Origin: Leisingera sp. SS27
GTDB taxonomy: Bacteria > Pseudomonadota > Alphaproteobacteria > Rhodobacterales > Rhodobacteraceae
Reading direction: 5' to 3'
Assembly: GCF_028368855.1 (NCBI RefSeq)
Contig: NZ_JAQNCY010000004.1
Span: forward strand, 124,001 to 188,000
DNA length: 64,000 nt
Shown here: in pieces, positions 26,276 through 35,648 of the stretch
How the letters are laid out: every line of letters begins with the position of its first letter
How positions within the stretch are numbered: position 1 is the stretch's first letter
The notes under the pieces: model-generated
Seen by the model: the letters and a program-made list of their open reading frames with translations, nothing else
Database searches by the model: none
What the model was told of the DNA's origin: nothing
Translations under genes and position numbers: made by a program

Positions 26276-26521
26276 TTAGCCCCCGGTCATCGGCGGGAAA
26301 AAGGCAACCTCGCGCACCCCATCCAGGGGGGAGTCGAATTCAGACAGCTCCTGGTCCAGCGCCACCCGCAGCGCCGACAGATCGGCAAAGGCAGCGGCGT
26401 AGCGGTCTTCACGCCCGCGCAGCTCCTCGACCAGATCCGACACCGTGGCGGCAGCCGTTTCCACCCGCTCGCGCGGCACGCCGATGCGCTCCCGCACCCA
26501 AGCAAAATACAGGACGTCCAT
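26276..26521 (-). CDS. moaD: molybdopterin synthase sulfur-carrier subunit MoaD
   Basis: 81 residues, beginning MDVLYFAWVRERIGVPRERVE and ending FFPPMTGG. The terminal Gly-Gly, which carries the thiocarboxylate, is intact. The beta-grasp fold is expected. It is the sulfur donor to MoaE, encoded next. GGAGG lies 7 nt before the ATG, inside the end of pgsA, and the start shares one base with the pgsA stop (TGATG). Confidence 0.93.
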   Translation of the reverse strand: MDVLYFAWVRERIGVPRERVETAAATVSDLVEELRGREDRYAAAFADLSALRVALDQELSEFDSPLDGVREVAFFPPMTGG

Positions 26522-27192
26522 CAGTGCGCCTCCTTCAGATGCGGCATCGCCTTGCGCAAATAGTCGATCCCGGTGATGGCAGTCAGCGCCGCCGCGACCC
26601 ATAGGAGCCAAAGACCGGCACGGCCGGTCCAGACCATACCATCGAACTTCCAGCGCAGGCCCATTTCGTCGGAAACCTGCCCCGTCATGATCTGTTCGAT
26701 CAGCGCCTGGTCCATGCCAAACGAGGACATCACCAGATAGTGCTCAAAGATGCCCTGCGAGAACAACGTAGCAATTGCGATCATCTGGGCCGTGGTTTTC
26801 CATTTGGCGAGCTTGGTGACTTTCAGCGTTCCTGCCGTGTCTCCGAGATATTCGCGCAAACCCGATACAAACACCTCGCGGAACAGAATCACCGTAGCCG
26901 GAAGCACCAGCCAGGGAGTCCAGTGCTCAGCGGAATAACCCACCAGGATCATCAGCGCGATCACCACCATCGCCTTGTCGGCAATCGGGTCCAGCATCGC
27001 GCCCATCTTGGTTTCCTGCTTCCAGGCCCGCGCCAAATAGCCGTCAAACCAGTCAGTGACCGCAGCCGTCACAAACAGCAGCAAGGCAAACCAGTCCGCG
27101 TACGGCCGGGTGAAATACAGGAACATCACGGCCAAGCCGGGTGCTGCGACCAGCCGCAGCAAGGTGAGGATATTAGGCAGAGTCCACTTCAT
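26521..27192 (-). CDS. pgsA: CDP-diacylglycerol-glycerol-3-phosphate 3-phosphatidyltransferase
   Basis: 223 residues. The CDP-alcohol phosphotransferase motif D-G-x2-A-R-x8-G-x3-D-x3-D is present as DGYLARAWKQETKMGAMLDPIAD. Four to six hydrophobic segments follow. The enzyme makes phosphatidylglycerol-phosphate at the inner membrane. The start at 27192 (MKWTLPNILTLLRL) is the family N-terminus. The pgsA-moaD-moaE order is cotranscribed with overlapping ends. Confidence 0.94.
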   Translation of the reverse strand: MKWTLPNILTLLRLVAAPGLAVMFLYFTRPYADWFALLLFVTAAVTDWFDGYLARAWKQETKMGAMLDPIADKAMVVIALMILVGYSAEHWTPWLVLPATVILFREVFVSGLREYLGDTAGTLKVTKLAKWKTTAQMIAIATLFSQGIFEHYLVMSSFGMDQALIEQIMTGQVSDEMGLRWKFDGMVWTGRAGLWLLWVAAALTAITGIDYLRKAMPHLKEAH

Positions 27193-27320
27193 GCCGCGCA
27201 CATTATCCGGCTGTTTCGAAAGTGGAAAGCGGCGTTGATCAAAATTCGGCGATGGCTTGTACCACGAAACAGCGGCAGCCGGCGGCAATCAGGTCCGTGT
27301 GCACGCGGGACGTGTTCGCC

Positions 27321-27932
27321 TCATCCTACGGAAGTATCCAGCAACGCCCCCTTCTTTTCGCCGTGGTGGCTTGAGTGGTCAAACTTCCGGTGCACTTCGT
27401 TCAGCCGGTCCCGGTCGACAAAGATGTGGTTGTTGATTTCCCGCATAAGGTCTTCCTTCGCCATCTTCAGGGCATCTGCTTCCGTGTCCGCAAGCCCCTT
27501 GCCTTTCAGCTTGTTGAGTTCCTTGGCGATCTTGTCGCATTCCTTCTTGGCCTTATCCAAGTGCTGCGCCTCATGCGCCAGGCAGCACGCATAAAAGCGG
27601 TACCATTCGATCAGCGCCCGCGGCGACAGCCCGCTGACAGAGCGTTTCGGGCATTTGACCGTCGTGTGCAGAATCAGTTTCAGCGTTGAAACCTTGGCCG
27701 TGACCTCAAACCAGCCGGTTTTCTTGTCGATCTTGGGTTTGCCGTCGGCAGCATATTTTCCCTTGGCGGTCAGGCATTCCAATTCCGTTGTGGTCAGAAA
27801 GGCCACTTTCTTGTTGTCGTTCGGGTCTTTGGGCCCGCTTTTCTCGATGCTTTTAGCGATGTCCGGCAGCGTTTTTCCGGACACCGAGTAGGTGTCATAG
27901 ACGACGTTTTTCACGGTCAGGGAGACAGGCAT
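27321..27932 (-). CDS. DUF922-like putative Zn-dependent protease, possibly acquired
   Basis: 203 residues, rich in Lys (unlike its neighbours), with no signal peptide. Residues 10-40 (VVYDTYSVSGKTLPDIAKSIEKSGPKD) and the HEAQHLDKAKKECDKIAKEL segment near 117 resemble DUF922, a family of predicted secreted metalloproteases with an HExxH site. The preceding W-Y-R-F-Y-A-C-C-L-A and strand pattern also fit. Base composition by eye is lower in G+C than pgsA and uvrC on either side. It has its own good ribosome-binding site (CGGAGGAATT). It is perhaps a cargo gene inserted between housekeeping genes. Function not established. Confidence 0.68.
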   Translation of the reverse strand: MPVSLTVKNVVYDTYSVSGKTLPDIAKSIEKSGPKDPNDNKKVAFLTTTELECLTAKGKYAADGKPKIDKKTGWFEVTAKVSTLKLILHTTVKCPKRSVSGLSPRALIEWYRFYACCLAHEAQHLDKAKKECDKIAKELNKLKGKGLADTEADALKMAKEDLMREINNHIFVDRDRLNEVHRKFDHSSHHGEKKGALLDTSVG

Positions 27933-28003
27933 AATTCCTCCGGGCAGTTAAGGGCTGCCATTGGGATTTAGCACGAATGCACCCTCAGCCCAAATCCAGC
28001 GGC

Positions 28004-29896
28004 CTAGCCCTGCGTGTGGAAGTGGTCATAAATCCGTTCGGCGAGCGCTTCGGATATTCCATCCACGGCCTTGAGGTCGGCCAGATTGGCGCGGCTGACG
28101 GCCTTCGCACTGCCGAAATGCGCCAGCAGCGCCCTCTTTCGCGAGGCTCCGACGCCCGGCACCTCATCCAATGGCGTCGCACTGACGGCCTTGGCGCGTT
28201 TGGCACGGTGGGTGCCAATCGCAAACCGGTGCGCCTCATCCCTCATCCGCTGGATGAAATAAAGCACCGGATCATTGCGCTGCAGCGCAAATACGCTCTC
28301 GCCCGGGCGGTAGAATTCTTCCTTGCCGTGGTCGCGGTCCACGCCCTTGGCAACGCCAACCATCGGGATGTCCTGCACCCCGTGGGCCTCCATGATCTCT
28401 GCCACCGCTGAAACCTGGCCCGCGCCGCCGTCGATCAGCAGCAGATCCGGCCACAGACCTTTTTCCCGGTCCGGATCCTCCTTCAGCAGGCGGGAAAAAC
28501 GGCGGTTCAGCACTTCCTTCATCATGCCGAAGTCATCGCCGGGGACTAGGTCGTCGCCCCTGATGTTGAACTTGCGGTAGGCGTTCTTCATGAAGCCTTC
28601 CGGCCCCATCACGATCATGCCGCCCACCGCATTGGTGCCTTGGATGTGCGAGTTGTCGTAGACTTCGATCCGCTGCGGCGGGCCGTCCAGCCCGAAGGCA
28701 TCGGCCAGCCCGCGCAGGAGCTTCGCCTGGGTGGCGCTTTCGGCCATGCGGCGGGCCAGGCTTTCGCGAGCGTTGCGCACGGCAAAAGCCACCAATTCTG
28801 TCTTCTCGCCGCGCTGGGGAACCAGCAGTTCAACCTTACGCTCGGCTTTTTCGCTCAGCGCCGTTTCCATCAGGTCGGCATTTTCGATGCCATCGGAAAG
28901 GATCAGCTGACGCGGCGGCTCCTTGTTGCTGTAGAACTGGCCCAGAAAGGCTTCCATGATTTCCGCCGGGCTGTTGTCAGCATCGACCCGGGGGTAGAAA
29001 TCCTGGTTGCCCCAGTTCTGGTTGGCGCGGATGAAGAAAACCTGCACGCAGGCCTGGCCGCCATCCATGTGCAGACCGATCACATCCGCCTCTGCCACCC
29101 CGCGCGGGTTGATGCCTTGTGAGGATTGCACCTGGGTCAGCGCCTTGATCCGGTCGCGCAAGGCGGCGGCGCGTTCAAACTCCATCGCCTCAGACGCGGC
29201 CATCATTTGCTCCGCCAGCTCCTCCTGGATCTTGGTGGAGCGGCCCGACAGGAAGCGTTCGGCGTCACGCACGCTGGACGCGTAGTCCTCCTCGCTGATC
29301 AGCCCAGTGCAGGGCGCGGTGCAGCGTTTGATCTGATGCTGCAGGCAGGGCCGCGTTCGCGTTTCGAACATGGAATCCGAGCAGTTGCGCAGCAGGAATG
29401 CCTTTTGCAGCTGGTTCAGGGTCCGGTTCACCGCACCGGCGCTGGCGAACGGTCCGAAATAGCTGCCCTTCTGCTTGCGGGCGCCGCGGTGCTTCTTGAT
29501 CTGGGGAAAGGCATGATCTTTGGCAACCAGAATATTCGGGAAGCTTTTGTCATCGCGCAAGAGCACGTTGTACTTGGGCTTCAGCTGCTTGATCAGGTTC
29601 TGCTCCAAGAGCAGCGCCTCAGTCTCGGTCCGCGTGGTCAGGAACATCATCGAAGCGGTGAGCGCGATCATCCGCTCGATCCGCGGGCTGTTTCCCGGGC
29701 GCGTGTAATTCGATACCCGCGCCTTGAGGTTGCGTGCCTTGCCAACGTACAGAACCCGGCTGTCTGCATCCAGCATCCGGTAAACACCGGGTGATGCGTC
29801 CAGAGTTTTCACATAATCCTGGATCACCGCATAACCGGTTCGGACAGGCGAATCCGGGGCTGTTTCGGAAGGCTGGTCAGTCATGCGCCCAGACAT
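28004..29896 (-). CDS. uvrC: excinuclease ABC subunit C
   Basis: 630 residues. GIY-YIG nuclease at the N-terminus ([30 protein letters not shown]), a Cys-containing segment ([15 protein letters not shown]), the UVR motif ([26 protein letters not shown]), the C-terminal RNase H-like nuclease ([32 protein letters not shown]) and helix-hairpin-helix DNA binding ([18 protein letters not shown]). It makes both incisions of nucleotide-excision repair. ATG 29896 is used with GGGAA upstream; ATG 29884 is an alternative. Confidence 0.96.
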   Translation of the reverse strand: MSGRMTDQPSETAPDSPVRTGYAVIQDYVKTLDASPGVYRMLDADSRVLYVGKARNLKARVSNYTRPGNSPRIERMIALTASMMFLTTRTETEALLLEQNLIKQLKPKYNVLLRDDKSFPNILVAKDHAFPQIKKHRGARKQKGSYFGPFASAGAVNRTLNQLQKAFLLRNCSDSMFETRTRPCLQHQIKRCTAPCTGLISEEDYASSVRDAERFLSGRSTKIQEELAEQMMAASEAMEFERAAALRDRIKALTQVQSSQGINPRGVAEADVIGLHMDGGQACVQVFFIRANQNWGNQDFYPRVDADNSPAEIMEAFLGQFYSNKEPPRQLILSDGIENADLMETALSEKAERKVELLVPQRGEKTELVAFAVRNARESLARRMAESATQAKLLRGLADAFGLDGPPQRIEVYDNSHIQGTNAVGGMIVMGPEGFMKNAYRKFNIRGDDLVPGDDFGMMKEVLNRRFSRLLKEDPDREKGLWPDLLLIDGGAGQVSAVAEIMEAHGVQDIPMVGVAKGVDRDHGKEEFYRPGESVFALQRNDPVLYFIQRMRDEAHRFAIGTHRAKRAKAVSATPLDEVPGVGASRKRALLAHFGSAKAVSRANLADLKAVDGISEALAERIYDHFHTQG

Positions 29897-30195
29897 ATGA
29901 TTCCCTGCGCGTGGCTGCAATGTTTGCCTGTCAGGATCAAGAGCGGGAAAATCCACGGAAGCTGTGGATAACTACGGAGATATCTTTGGGCTATCCCGCC
30001 TTTTCTCTTATTTCAGAGCGGTTTTGGACAGATGCCTAAATTTTAGGCACACTGTTAAAGTGCTGATTTAAGGCGAAACTTTTCACGCAACCTGTCAAGG
30101 TTTTGAAAAGAAAGGCACTTTTGTAACGCTTACGTGACGGTACGCGAGACGGTGCAAAACTTGCAGCGAAAGGGCCGGATTTGTCCTTGTATGCG
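29897..30195. promoter_or_regulatory. 299-bp uvrC upstream region with a palindrome and one DnaA-box-like site
   Basis: An AT-richer gap between the SDR gene and uvrC, both on the minus strand. At 30033-30049 lies a perfect palindrome TGCCTAAATTTTAGGCA (8-bp arms, one central base), an operator-like or short-hairpin site; reading toward uvrC it contains TAAAAT, a possible -10. At 29963-29971 the minus strand reads TTATCCACA, the DnaA-box consensus. No reading frame is convincing. The regulator is not identified. Confidence 0.5.
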
Positions 30196-30972
30196 TCACT
30201 CAAGGCCGTCGCTGTCGGGTGTCTGCCAGCCCAGGTGCTGGCCGCCGTCCACGCAGATCATCTGGCCTGTCACGGCCTTTGCCTGCAGCAAATAGCTGAG
30301 AGCCGCCGTGACATCGCCAGCATCCGCGCCGCGCTGCAGAATTGTTGCCTTACGCTGGCGGGCAAATTGCTCTGCGCTCTGCCGCGGTCCCTGCAGGGTT
30401 GGGCCGGGACCGATGGCGTTAACGCGGATCCGCGGAGCCAGCGCCTGCGCCGCCGTCTGCGTCAATGTCCATAGCGCTGATTTGGCCAGCGTGTAGCTCA
30501 TGAAGTCAGGTGTCAGTTTCCGCACCCGCTGGTCGATCATGTTGACCGCCAGCCCCCAGGCCCGCGGCTCGCCGCCGGCATCAATCTCTATGGGAACCTC
30601 TTGCGCCGCCATTGCCTGCAACAATACGAACGGCGCTCGCAGATTGCTGTCCAGATGCCGGTCCCAGCTGCCGCGCGTGGCTGTGGCAAGCGTGTCATGC
30701 TCAAACACAGACGCATTGTTGACCAAGCAATTTATGGTGCCGCCGAGGCTCTCAGCAGCGCGCGAAAGCAGTTCCTGGGTTTGGGCCTCCTGCAGAAGGT
30801 CCGCCTGCACAACTGCTGCCTGACGGCCCATGCCGCGGATCTGTTCCGCCGTAGCCTCAGCTTCAGCAGCCGAAGACGCATAGTGGACGGCAACATCGTA
30901 CCCTTGGGCTGCAAGCTCCAATGCCATGGAGCGCCCCAGCCGCCTGCCTGCTCCGGTCACCAATGCCCGCAT
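30196..30972 (-). CDS. SDR family oxidoreductase, pteridine-reductase-like
   Basis: 258 residues. The cofactor motif TGAGRRLGRSMA (the Arg after the Gly resembles FolM/PTR1 pteridine reductases and indicates NADPH), NNASVFEHD, and the catalytic YTLAK with preceding polar segment. C-terminal VTGQMICVDGGQHLGWQ is typical. FolM-type proteins reduce dihydrofolate or dihydromonapterin; that role is a suggestion from the TGAGRR motif only. It follows the CaCA antiporter gene by 33 bp on the same strand. Confidence 0.85.
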   Translation of the reverse strand: MRALVTGAGRRLGRSMALELAAQGYDVAVHYASSAAEAEATAEQIRGMGRQAAVVQADLLQEAQTQELLSRAAESLGGTINCLVNNASVFEHDTLATATRGSWDRHLDSNLRAPFVLLQAMAAQEVPIEIDAGGEPRAWGLAVNMIDQRVRKLTPDFMSYTLAKSALWTLTQTAAQALAPRIRVNAIGPGPTLQGPRQSAEQFARQRKATILQRGADAGDVTAALSYLLQAKAVTGQMICVDGGQHLGWQTPDSDGLE

Positions 30973-31005
30973 CTGCGCCTCCCTGCTGCTGCCTTGAAAA
31001 CAGAG

Positions 31006-31962
31006 TTAGAACAGGATGAAGAGATAGGCCAGATAGAGCGCCGTCAGAATCACACCCCAGACGCGGGTGATGTCTTGCTTGAAAAAGACAAAGGGGATCA
31101 GCAGCAATGAGGCCGCCAGCATCACCCACAAGTCGAACTGCAGGAACTCCGGATCCACGCTGATCGGGCCGATGAAAGTGGCAATTCCGATGATGGCCAG
31201 CAAGTTGAACATGTTGGAGCCGATCACATTGCCCAGCGCCACGTCTGCCTGACGCCGCAGCGCTGCCATCACAGTGGTGGCCAGTTCCGGCAGCGAAGTT
31301 CCAATTGCAACAAGCGTCAGACCGATAACGGGCTCGCTGACACCATAAAGGCGTGCAATGATTGTCGCATTGTCCACCAGCAGATCGGCACCCAGCGGCA
31401 GGCCGATTAAGCCAAGCAGCAGGTACAAACCGACTCGCCAGTACGGCATGTCCGGGTCGGCTTCCTCAATGTCTTCCAGATCCGCATCCGCAGCACAGTC
31501 ATTGCCGTTGCGCCGGTGGTTGCGGGCGTCCCTGAAGGCCACGCCCAAAACGCCGGCCAACGCCGTCAGAAGGATCAGTCCGGACCAGAGGGTGAACGTG
31601 CCGCAGAAAGCAAGGCCGATGAACAGAACCGAGGCACACAGCATGAAGATATAGTTCCTGCGGGTGCTGCATTCACTGGTGTGCAAGGCCCGCATGAGGG
31701 CCGGTATTCCCAGAACCAGCAGGATATTGGCTGTGTTGGAACCAACGACATTGCCCATCGCAATACCATCAGCGCCCTCATGCACGGCGCTGATCGCGAT
31801 CAGCAATTCCGGCGCTGAGGTGCCAAAGGCAACAATGGTCAGGCTGACGATCAGCGCTGGCACCCCCAGCCGCAGGCTGAGGTTCACCGCACCGCGCACC
31901 AGCGCGTCCCCCGCCAGCAGCAGGATGACCAGACCAAGCGCCGAATACAGCCATGGCATCAT
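31006..31962 (-). CDS. calcium/sodium antiporter (CaCA family)
   Basis: 318 residues with ten or so membrane helices in two inverted repeats. The alpha motifs are VAFGTSAPELLIAISAVHEGADGIAMGNVVGSNTANILLVLG in the first half and VAIGTSLPELATTVMAALRRQADVALGNVIGSNMFNLLAIIG in the second. An acidic loop (DADLEDIEEADPD) sits between. It exchanges Na+ or H+ for Ca2+ across the inner membrane (YrbG type). The start ATGATG overlaps the stop of the small upstream gene. Confidence 0.94.
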   Translation of the reverse strand: MMPWLYSALGLVILLLAGDALVRGAVNLSLRLGVPALIVSLTIVAFGTSAPELLIAISAVHEGADGIAMGNVVGSNTANILLVLGIPALMRALHTSECSTRRNYIFMLCASVLFIGLAFCGTFTLWSGLILLTALAGVLGVAFRDARNHRRNGNDCAADADLEDIEEADPDMPYWRVGLYLLLGLIGLPLGADLLVDNATIIARLYGVSEPVIGLTLVAIGTSLPELATTVMAALRRQADVALGNVIGSNMFNLLAIIGIATFIGPISVDPEFLQFDLWVMLAASLLLIPFVFFKQDITRVWGVILTALYLAYLFILF

Positions 31963-32132
31963 TTGCCACGATCCCCCTTTTTACAGGCGCACGGCCCCTT
32001 GCCGATCTTGAAGCGGCCGCAGGACGGGCAGCGCCTGGAATTGATTTGCTTCTGGCCGGGAAACCGCAGCTTGCCGAACATCGCCAGCACAGCCATCACC
32101 ACCAGAAAGATTGCAACGATCTTGAACAGCAC
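31959..32132 (-). CDS. 57-residue membrane-anchored zinc-ribbon-like protein
   Basis: Starts with GTG 32132, one base after the S49 peptidase stop, and ends overlapping the antiporter start (TGA within ATGATG). Translation: VLFKIVAIFLVVMAVLAMFGK (one helix), LRFPGQKQINSRR, then CPSCGRFKIGKGPCACKKGDRGK, with CPSC and CAC forming a four-cysteine knuckle. The tight coupling on both sides and the coherent helix-plus-zinc-finger layout make it a real gene, although short. I recall similar small proteins in other Roseobacters. Function unknown. Confidence 0.78.
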   Translation of the reverse strand: MLFKIVAIFLVVMAVLAMFGKLRFPGQKQINSRRCPSCGRFKIGKGPCACKKGDRGK

Positions 32133-32133
32133 G

Positions 32134-32931
32134 TCAGAGGCCGAAACGCGCGTATTCGGCCCGCTCCTCGATCCCTGTCAGCGCATCCTGCGCGATCTGC
32201 ATGCCAAAGCGGCTCAGCAGCGGTTTCTTGAGACCATAGCGGCGGAAGCGGACCTTCTCGCCGTAACGTTCCTGCATCTTTGGTTTCAGATGTCCGATGC
32301 CGTCGATCAGCCCCAGTTGCTCGGCCCGGCGTGCGAGCCAGATCTCCCCGGTGAACAGGTTTTCTTCACTATTGAGCTTGGAGCCGCGGCGTTCGGTGAC
32401 ATGGTCGATGAAGTTGGCGTGGATGTCGTTCAGGATCACCTTAAGGCGCTTCACATCCTCCGGGTTTTCGGGGCTGAACGGATCCAGCATGGATTTGCTC
32501 TCACCGGCGGTATAGACGCGCCGCTCCACCCCCTGGCGCGCCAGCAGCACATGCGCACCAAAACCGGCCGAGATCACCCCGACCGAGCCCAGCACCGAGC
32601 TGGCGTCGGCCCAGATTTCCTCCGCAGCCGCAGCCAGCCAGTACCCGCCCGAAGCAGCCACATCCTCGACAAAAGCATAAACCGGCACATCCAGTTCTTC
32701 CGACAGCCGCCGGATGCGGGCGCCGATCAGCGAACTTTGCACCGGCGAACCGCCAGGCGAGTTGATCTCCAGCGCAACAGCGGCGGGTTTACCCTTGCGG
32801 AAGGCACGCTCCAGCACCGGCGCCAACGCGGCGTCACTCAGGGAGCCGCGCCCGGGCATACCGATGGCACCATTCAGGCGCACCACTGCCACCAGCGGCT
32901 GTCTCTTCAGGAAAGGCAGGCGAAATCTCAT
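32134..32931 (-). CDS. S49 family peptidase (SppA/SohB-like)
   Basis: 265 residues. VAVVRLNGAIGMPGRGSLSDAALAPVLERAF, ALEINSPGGSPVQSSLIGARIRRLSEELDVPVYAFVEDVAASGGYWLAAAAEEIWADASSVLGSVGVI show the serine (ASGGYW) and downstream Lys (ESKSMLDPFSPENPED) of the Ser-Lys protease dyad. It has no strong transmembrane anchor and is the short form. It probably degrades signal peptides or membrane-released fragments. An open frame extends to 33204 but similarity and a sensible start are at 32931. Confidence 0.9.
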   Translation of the reverse strand: MRFRLPFLKRQPLVAVVRLNGAIGMPGRGSLSDAALAPVLERAFRKGKPAAVALEINSPGGSPVQSSLIGARIRRLSEELDVPVYAFVEDVAASGGYWLAAAAEEIWADASSVLGSVGVISAGFGAHVLLARQGVERRVYTAGESKSMLDPFSPENPEDVKRLKVILNDIHANFIDHVTERRGSKLNSEENLFTGEIWLARRAEQLGLIDGIGHLKPKMQERYGEKVRFRRYGLKKPLLSRFGMQIAQDALTGIEERAEYARFGL

Positions 32932-33122
32932 GGCGCCGATGTAGAGGGCCGTCCGGGGTGAAACAAGGTGCGCGGACTTGGGAATTTCCTTGAAATGCAA
33001 AAACCGCACAGCCGCGGGCATAAATGCAACGCCGTTTTGTGCCAGCAAAATAGCTCCCCAGCCTTCTTGCAATTCAGGACAGCCGCTTTCGGCGGCCGCC
33101 TTGAAAGAACGCCTGGCACGGA

Positions 33123-33884
33123 TCAGGCCCGGATGCGCCAGCCTGTTTTGAAGATCCACCAGATGACGCCAACGCAAGCCAGTGTGAAGCCGCCAATTGC
33201 GCACAGGCTGAGCAGCACTGGCACATCAGCCTGACCAAAGAATGCCCAGCGGAAACCCGACACCAGATAGACCACCGGGTTAAACAGGGTAATCGTCTGC
33301 CAGACCGGGGGCAGCATGGAGATCGAATAGAAGGATCCGCCCAGGAACACCAGCGGCGTCACCACCAAGAGCGGCACCAGCTGCAGCTGCTCGAAATTCC
33401 CGGCCCAGATGCCGATGATGAAGCCCATCAAGGAGAAGCTGAGACAGGTCAGCACCAGAAACGCCACCATCGCCAGCGGATGCTGGACTGTGAGATCGAC
33501 AAACAACGAAGCCGTGCAAAGGATAACCGTGCCAATGAACAGGGATTTCGTCGCTGCCGCACCGACAAAGCCCGCTACGACCTCCAGAAAGTTGATCGGC
33601 GCCGAGAGGATCTCATAGATATTGCCAATGAACTTCGGGAAGTAGATCCCGAAGGACGCGTTGGAAATACTCTGGGTGATCACCGACAGCATCACCAGCC
33701 CCGGCACGATAAAGGCGCCGTATTCGACCCCGTCGACCTCCTGGATGCGGCTGCCAATTGCACTGCCGAACACCACGAAATAGAGCGAGGTGGACAGGAC
33801 CGGCGAAATGAAGCTTTGCAGAAAGGTGCGCCAGAACCGCGCCATTTCCGCCTTGTAGATCGTGGCAACTGCGGTCCAGTTCAT
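33123..33884 (-). CDS. ABC-2 type transporter permease
   Basis: 253 residues with six membrane helices. Typical segments: [114 protein letters not shown]. The family exports polysaccharide, lipid or drug substrates; the substrate is unknown. It overlaps its ATPase gene by 4 bp (ATGA) on the same strand. The 191 bp downstream up to the S49 gene hold no convincing gene. Confidence 0.93.
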   Translation of the reverse strand: MNWTAVATIYKAEMARFWRTFLQSFISPVLSTSLYFVVFGSAIGSRIQEVDGVEYGAFIVPGLVMLSVITQSISNASFGIYFPKFIGNIYEILSAPINFLEVVAGFVGAAATKSLFIGTVILCTASLFVDLTVQHPLAMVAFLVLTCLSFSLMGFIIGIWAGNFEQLQLVPLLVVTPLVFLGGSFYSISMLPPVWQTITLFNPVVYLVSGFRWAFFGQADVPVLLSLCAIGGFTLACVGVIWWIFKTGWRIRA

Positions 33885-34840
33885 GCTGCATCTCCTGCGG
33901 TTGCGTCTTTTACTGCCTGCCCGCCGGAGACCAGACCGACAAAGATATCTTCCAAGCTGGACTCCCGGGTCTGCACGTCCGCGAGCACCAGTCCCGCCTG
34001 GGCGACATCGTTCAGCAAGGTGGTAATCCCGGTTCGCTCCGCACGTGCATCATAGGTGTAGAGGAGAGCTCCGCCGCCATGGACGATTTGCAGGTTGTGC
34101 TGCGACAGCGCCTCAGGAATTGCCTCGACCGGTGCGGTCAGTTGCACCTCCAGCTGCTTCTGCCCCATACGGGCCATCAGCTGTTCTTTCTCCTCGACCA
34201 GCAGCAACTCACCGCCGGTGATGACCCCGACCCTGTCGGCAATTGCCTCGGCCTCTTCGATGTAGTGGGTGGTCAGGATGATGGTGACGCCGTCCGCCTT
34301 CAGCTCCCGGACGATTTCCCACATGTCCTTGCGCAGTTCGACATCGACGCCCGCGGTCGGCTCATCCAGGAACAGGATGCGCGGCTCATGGGCCAGCGCC
34401 TTGGCGATCAGCACCCGCCGCTTCATGCCGCCCGACAGGTCCATGATCCGGCTGTCCCGCTTGTCCCACAGCGACAGCTTGCGCAATATGTCCTCCACCA
34501 GCGCAGGCTTGGCAGGCTTGCCGAACAGGCCGCGCGAGAAGGTGACCGTGTCCAGAACCTTGGTGAAGGGTTCAAGCGTGATCTCCTGCGGCACCAGTCC
34601 GATCAGCGCCCGCGCCTGCCGGAATTGGCCGACGTTGTCGAACCCGCCAACGCTGACACTTCCGGAGGTTGCTGTGGTTATGCCGCAAATGGTTGAAATC
34701 AGGGTGGTCTTGCCCGCGCCATTGGGGCCAAGCAGGGCAAGAATTTCCCCCTCTTCAATATCAAGCGAGACGCCCTTCAGCGCCTGAAAGCCGCCATCAT
34801 ATGTTTTGCGCAGATCGCGGATAGTCAGGATCGCCGCCAT
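33881..34840 (-). CDS. ABC transporter ATP-binding protein
   Basis: 319 residues. Walker [11 protein letters not shown] (about 38), signature LSGGMKRR, Walker [13 protein letters not shown], switch His in [11 protein letters not shown]-terminal extension of about 95 residues with [11 protein letters not shown] is the drug/nodulation (NodI/DrrA-like) exporter tail. It energises the permease encoded next. Confidence 0.94.
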   Translation of the reverse strand: MAAILTIRDLRKTYDGGFQALKGVSLDIEEGEILALLGPNGAGKTTLISTICGITTATSGSVSVGGFDNVGQFRQARALIGLVPQEITLEPFTKVLDTVTFSRGLFGKPAKPALVEDILRKLSLWDKRDSRIMDLSGGMKRRVLIAKALAHEPRILFLDEPTAGVDVELRKDMWEIVRELKADGVTIILTTHYIEEAEAIADRVGVITGGELLLVEEKEQLMARMGQKQLEVQLTAPVEAIPEALSQHNLQIVHGGGALLYTYDARAERTGITTLLNDVAQAGLVLADVQTRESSLEDIFVGLVSGGQAVKDATAGDAA

Positions 34841-34951
34841 GGTGCCTCCGGGATAATCTCAAATCCCGGCCACCCTAGCGGCGGTTTGCCGCATCTGCCA
34901 GCCCTGCTCCGCGGGCCGGTCCGCAGAATGGCCTGTGCGCCAGTGCAGGGG

Positions 34952-35473
34952 TCAGCCGCGGCCGGTGACCTTGCTGAACCAGCCTTTCTTTTCCTCACCC
35001 GTTTCCGGCACCTCGCCATCCTGGCTTTCCTCCTCCGGCGCCAGATGCGCCTGCAGGTTGGCAAAGAACTGATCCGCCATCTTTTTGGCAAAGCCGTCAA
35101 TGATCCGGCTGCCCAGCTGCGCCAGCTTGCCGCCGACCTTGGCCTCCACATCATAGGACAGCAGCGTGCCGGTCTCCGACGGCACCAAAGTCACGACAGC
35201 ACCGCCCTTGGCAAAACCAGCCGCACCGCCCTTGCCCTCACCGGAAATGGTCAGCTTTTCGTTTTCAATCAGATCCGACAGCGAGACCTGCCCTTTGAAG
35301 GTGGCTTTGACCGGCCCGACCTTCTGGGTAACCGTGGCCTCAAACCCGTCCTCCGGCGTGCCGGTCACTTCCTGCGCACCGGGCACACAGGCCTGCAGCA
35401 CCTCCGGCGTCAGCAGCGCGGCATAGACAGTTGCCGGATCGGCGGCGATCTCTTTCTGGTCACTCATCTGCAT
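34952..35473 (-). CDS. SRPBCC family protein, CoxG-like
   Basis: 173 residues. MQMSDQKEIAADPATVYAALLTPEVLQACVPGAQEV is the CoxG (carbon monoxide dehydrogenase subunit G) N-terminus, followed by FKGQVSLSDLIENEKLTISGEGKGGAAGFAKGGAVVTL and VGGKLAQLGSRIIDGFAKKMADQFF. CoxG assists form I CO dehydrogenase, but no coxMSL genes are nearby, and the family occurs alone in many genomes. The C-terminal tail EEESQDGEVPETGEEKKGWFSKVTG is charged, ending in a small amphipathic GWFSKV. GGGAGG supports ATG 35473. Confidence 0.87.
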   Translation of the reverse strand: MQMSDQKEIAADPATVYAALLTPEVLQACVPGAQEVTGTPEDGFEATVTQKVGPVKATFKGQVSLSDLIENEKLTISGEGKGGAAGFAKGGAVVTLVPSETGTLLSYDVEAKVGGKLAQLGSRIIDGFAKKMADQFFANLQAHLAPEEESQDGEVPETGEEKKGWFSKVTGRG

Positions 35474-35589
35474 GGGCTGGCCTCCCTGGCGCTCGCTTGC
35501 GGTTCCTTTCAGACCTAGCCGCCCCGCCCCGCTCTGCCAAGCCCGCAGCGGCATTCCCGGCAGCTCATGGCATTCAGCTCGGCGGCTTT

Positions 35590-35633
35590 ATCTTGACGTC
35601 AAGATTTAAACTTATATATCTCGACCTCAAGAT
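35590..35633 (+). promoter_or_regulatory. promoter with two palindromic operators
   Basis: ATCTTGACGTCAAGAT (35590-35605) is a perfect 16-bp palindrome; ATCTCGACCTCAAGAT (35618-35633) matches it in 14 of 16 positions, centres 28 bp apart. TTGACG (35593-35598) and TATATC (35615-35620), 16 bp apart, form a plausible -35/-10, so the first operator covers the -35 and the second overlaps the -10. The sequence type (ATCTTGANNTCAAGAT) is used by MarR-family repressors. No MarR gene is adjacent. Confidence 0.7.
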
Positions 35634-35648
35634 TAATTGGAGAACGTC

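Noticed and set aside
30053-30072. CtrA-like TTAA-N-TTAA near 30055
   Set aside because: The spacer is 9 bp, not the 7 bp of the CtrA site, and no methylation-type GANTC cluster accompanies it.
34952-35473. CO oxidation locus suggested by a CoxG-like protein
   Set aside because: No coxM, coxS, coxL, coxD or coxE is nearby, and solitary CoxG-like proteins are common.
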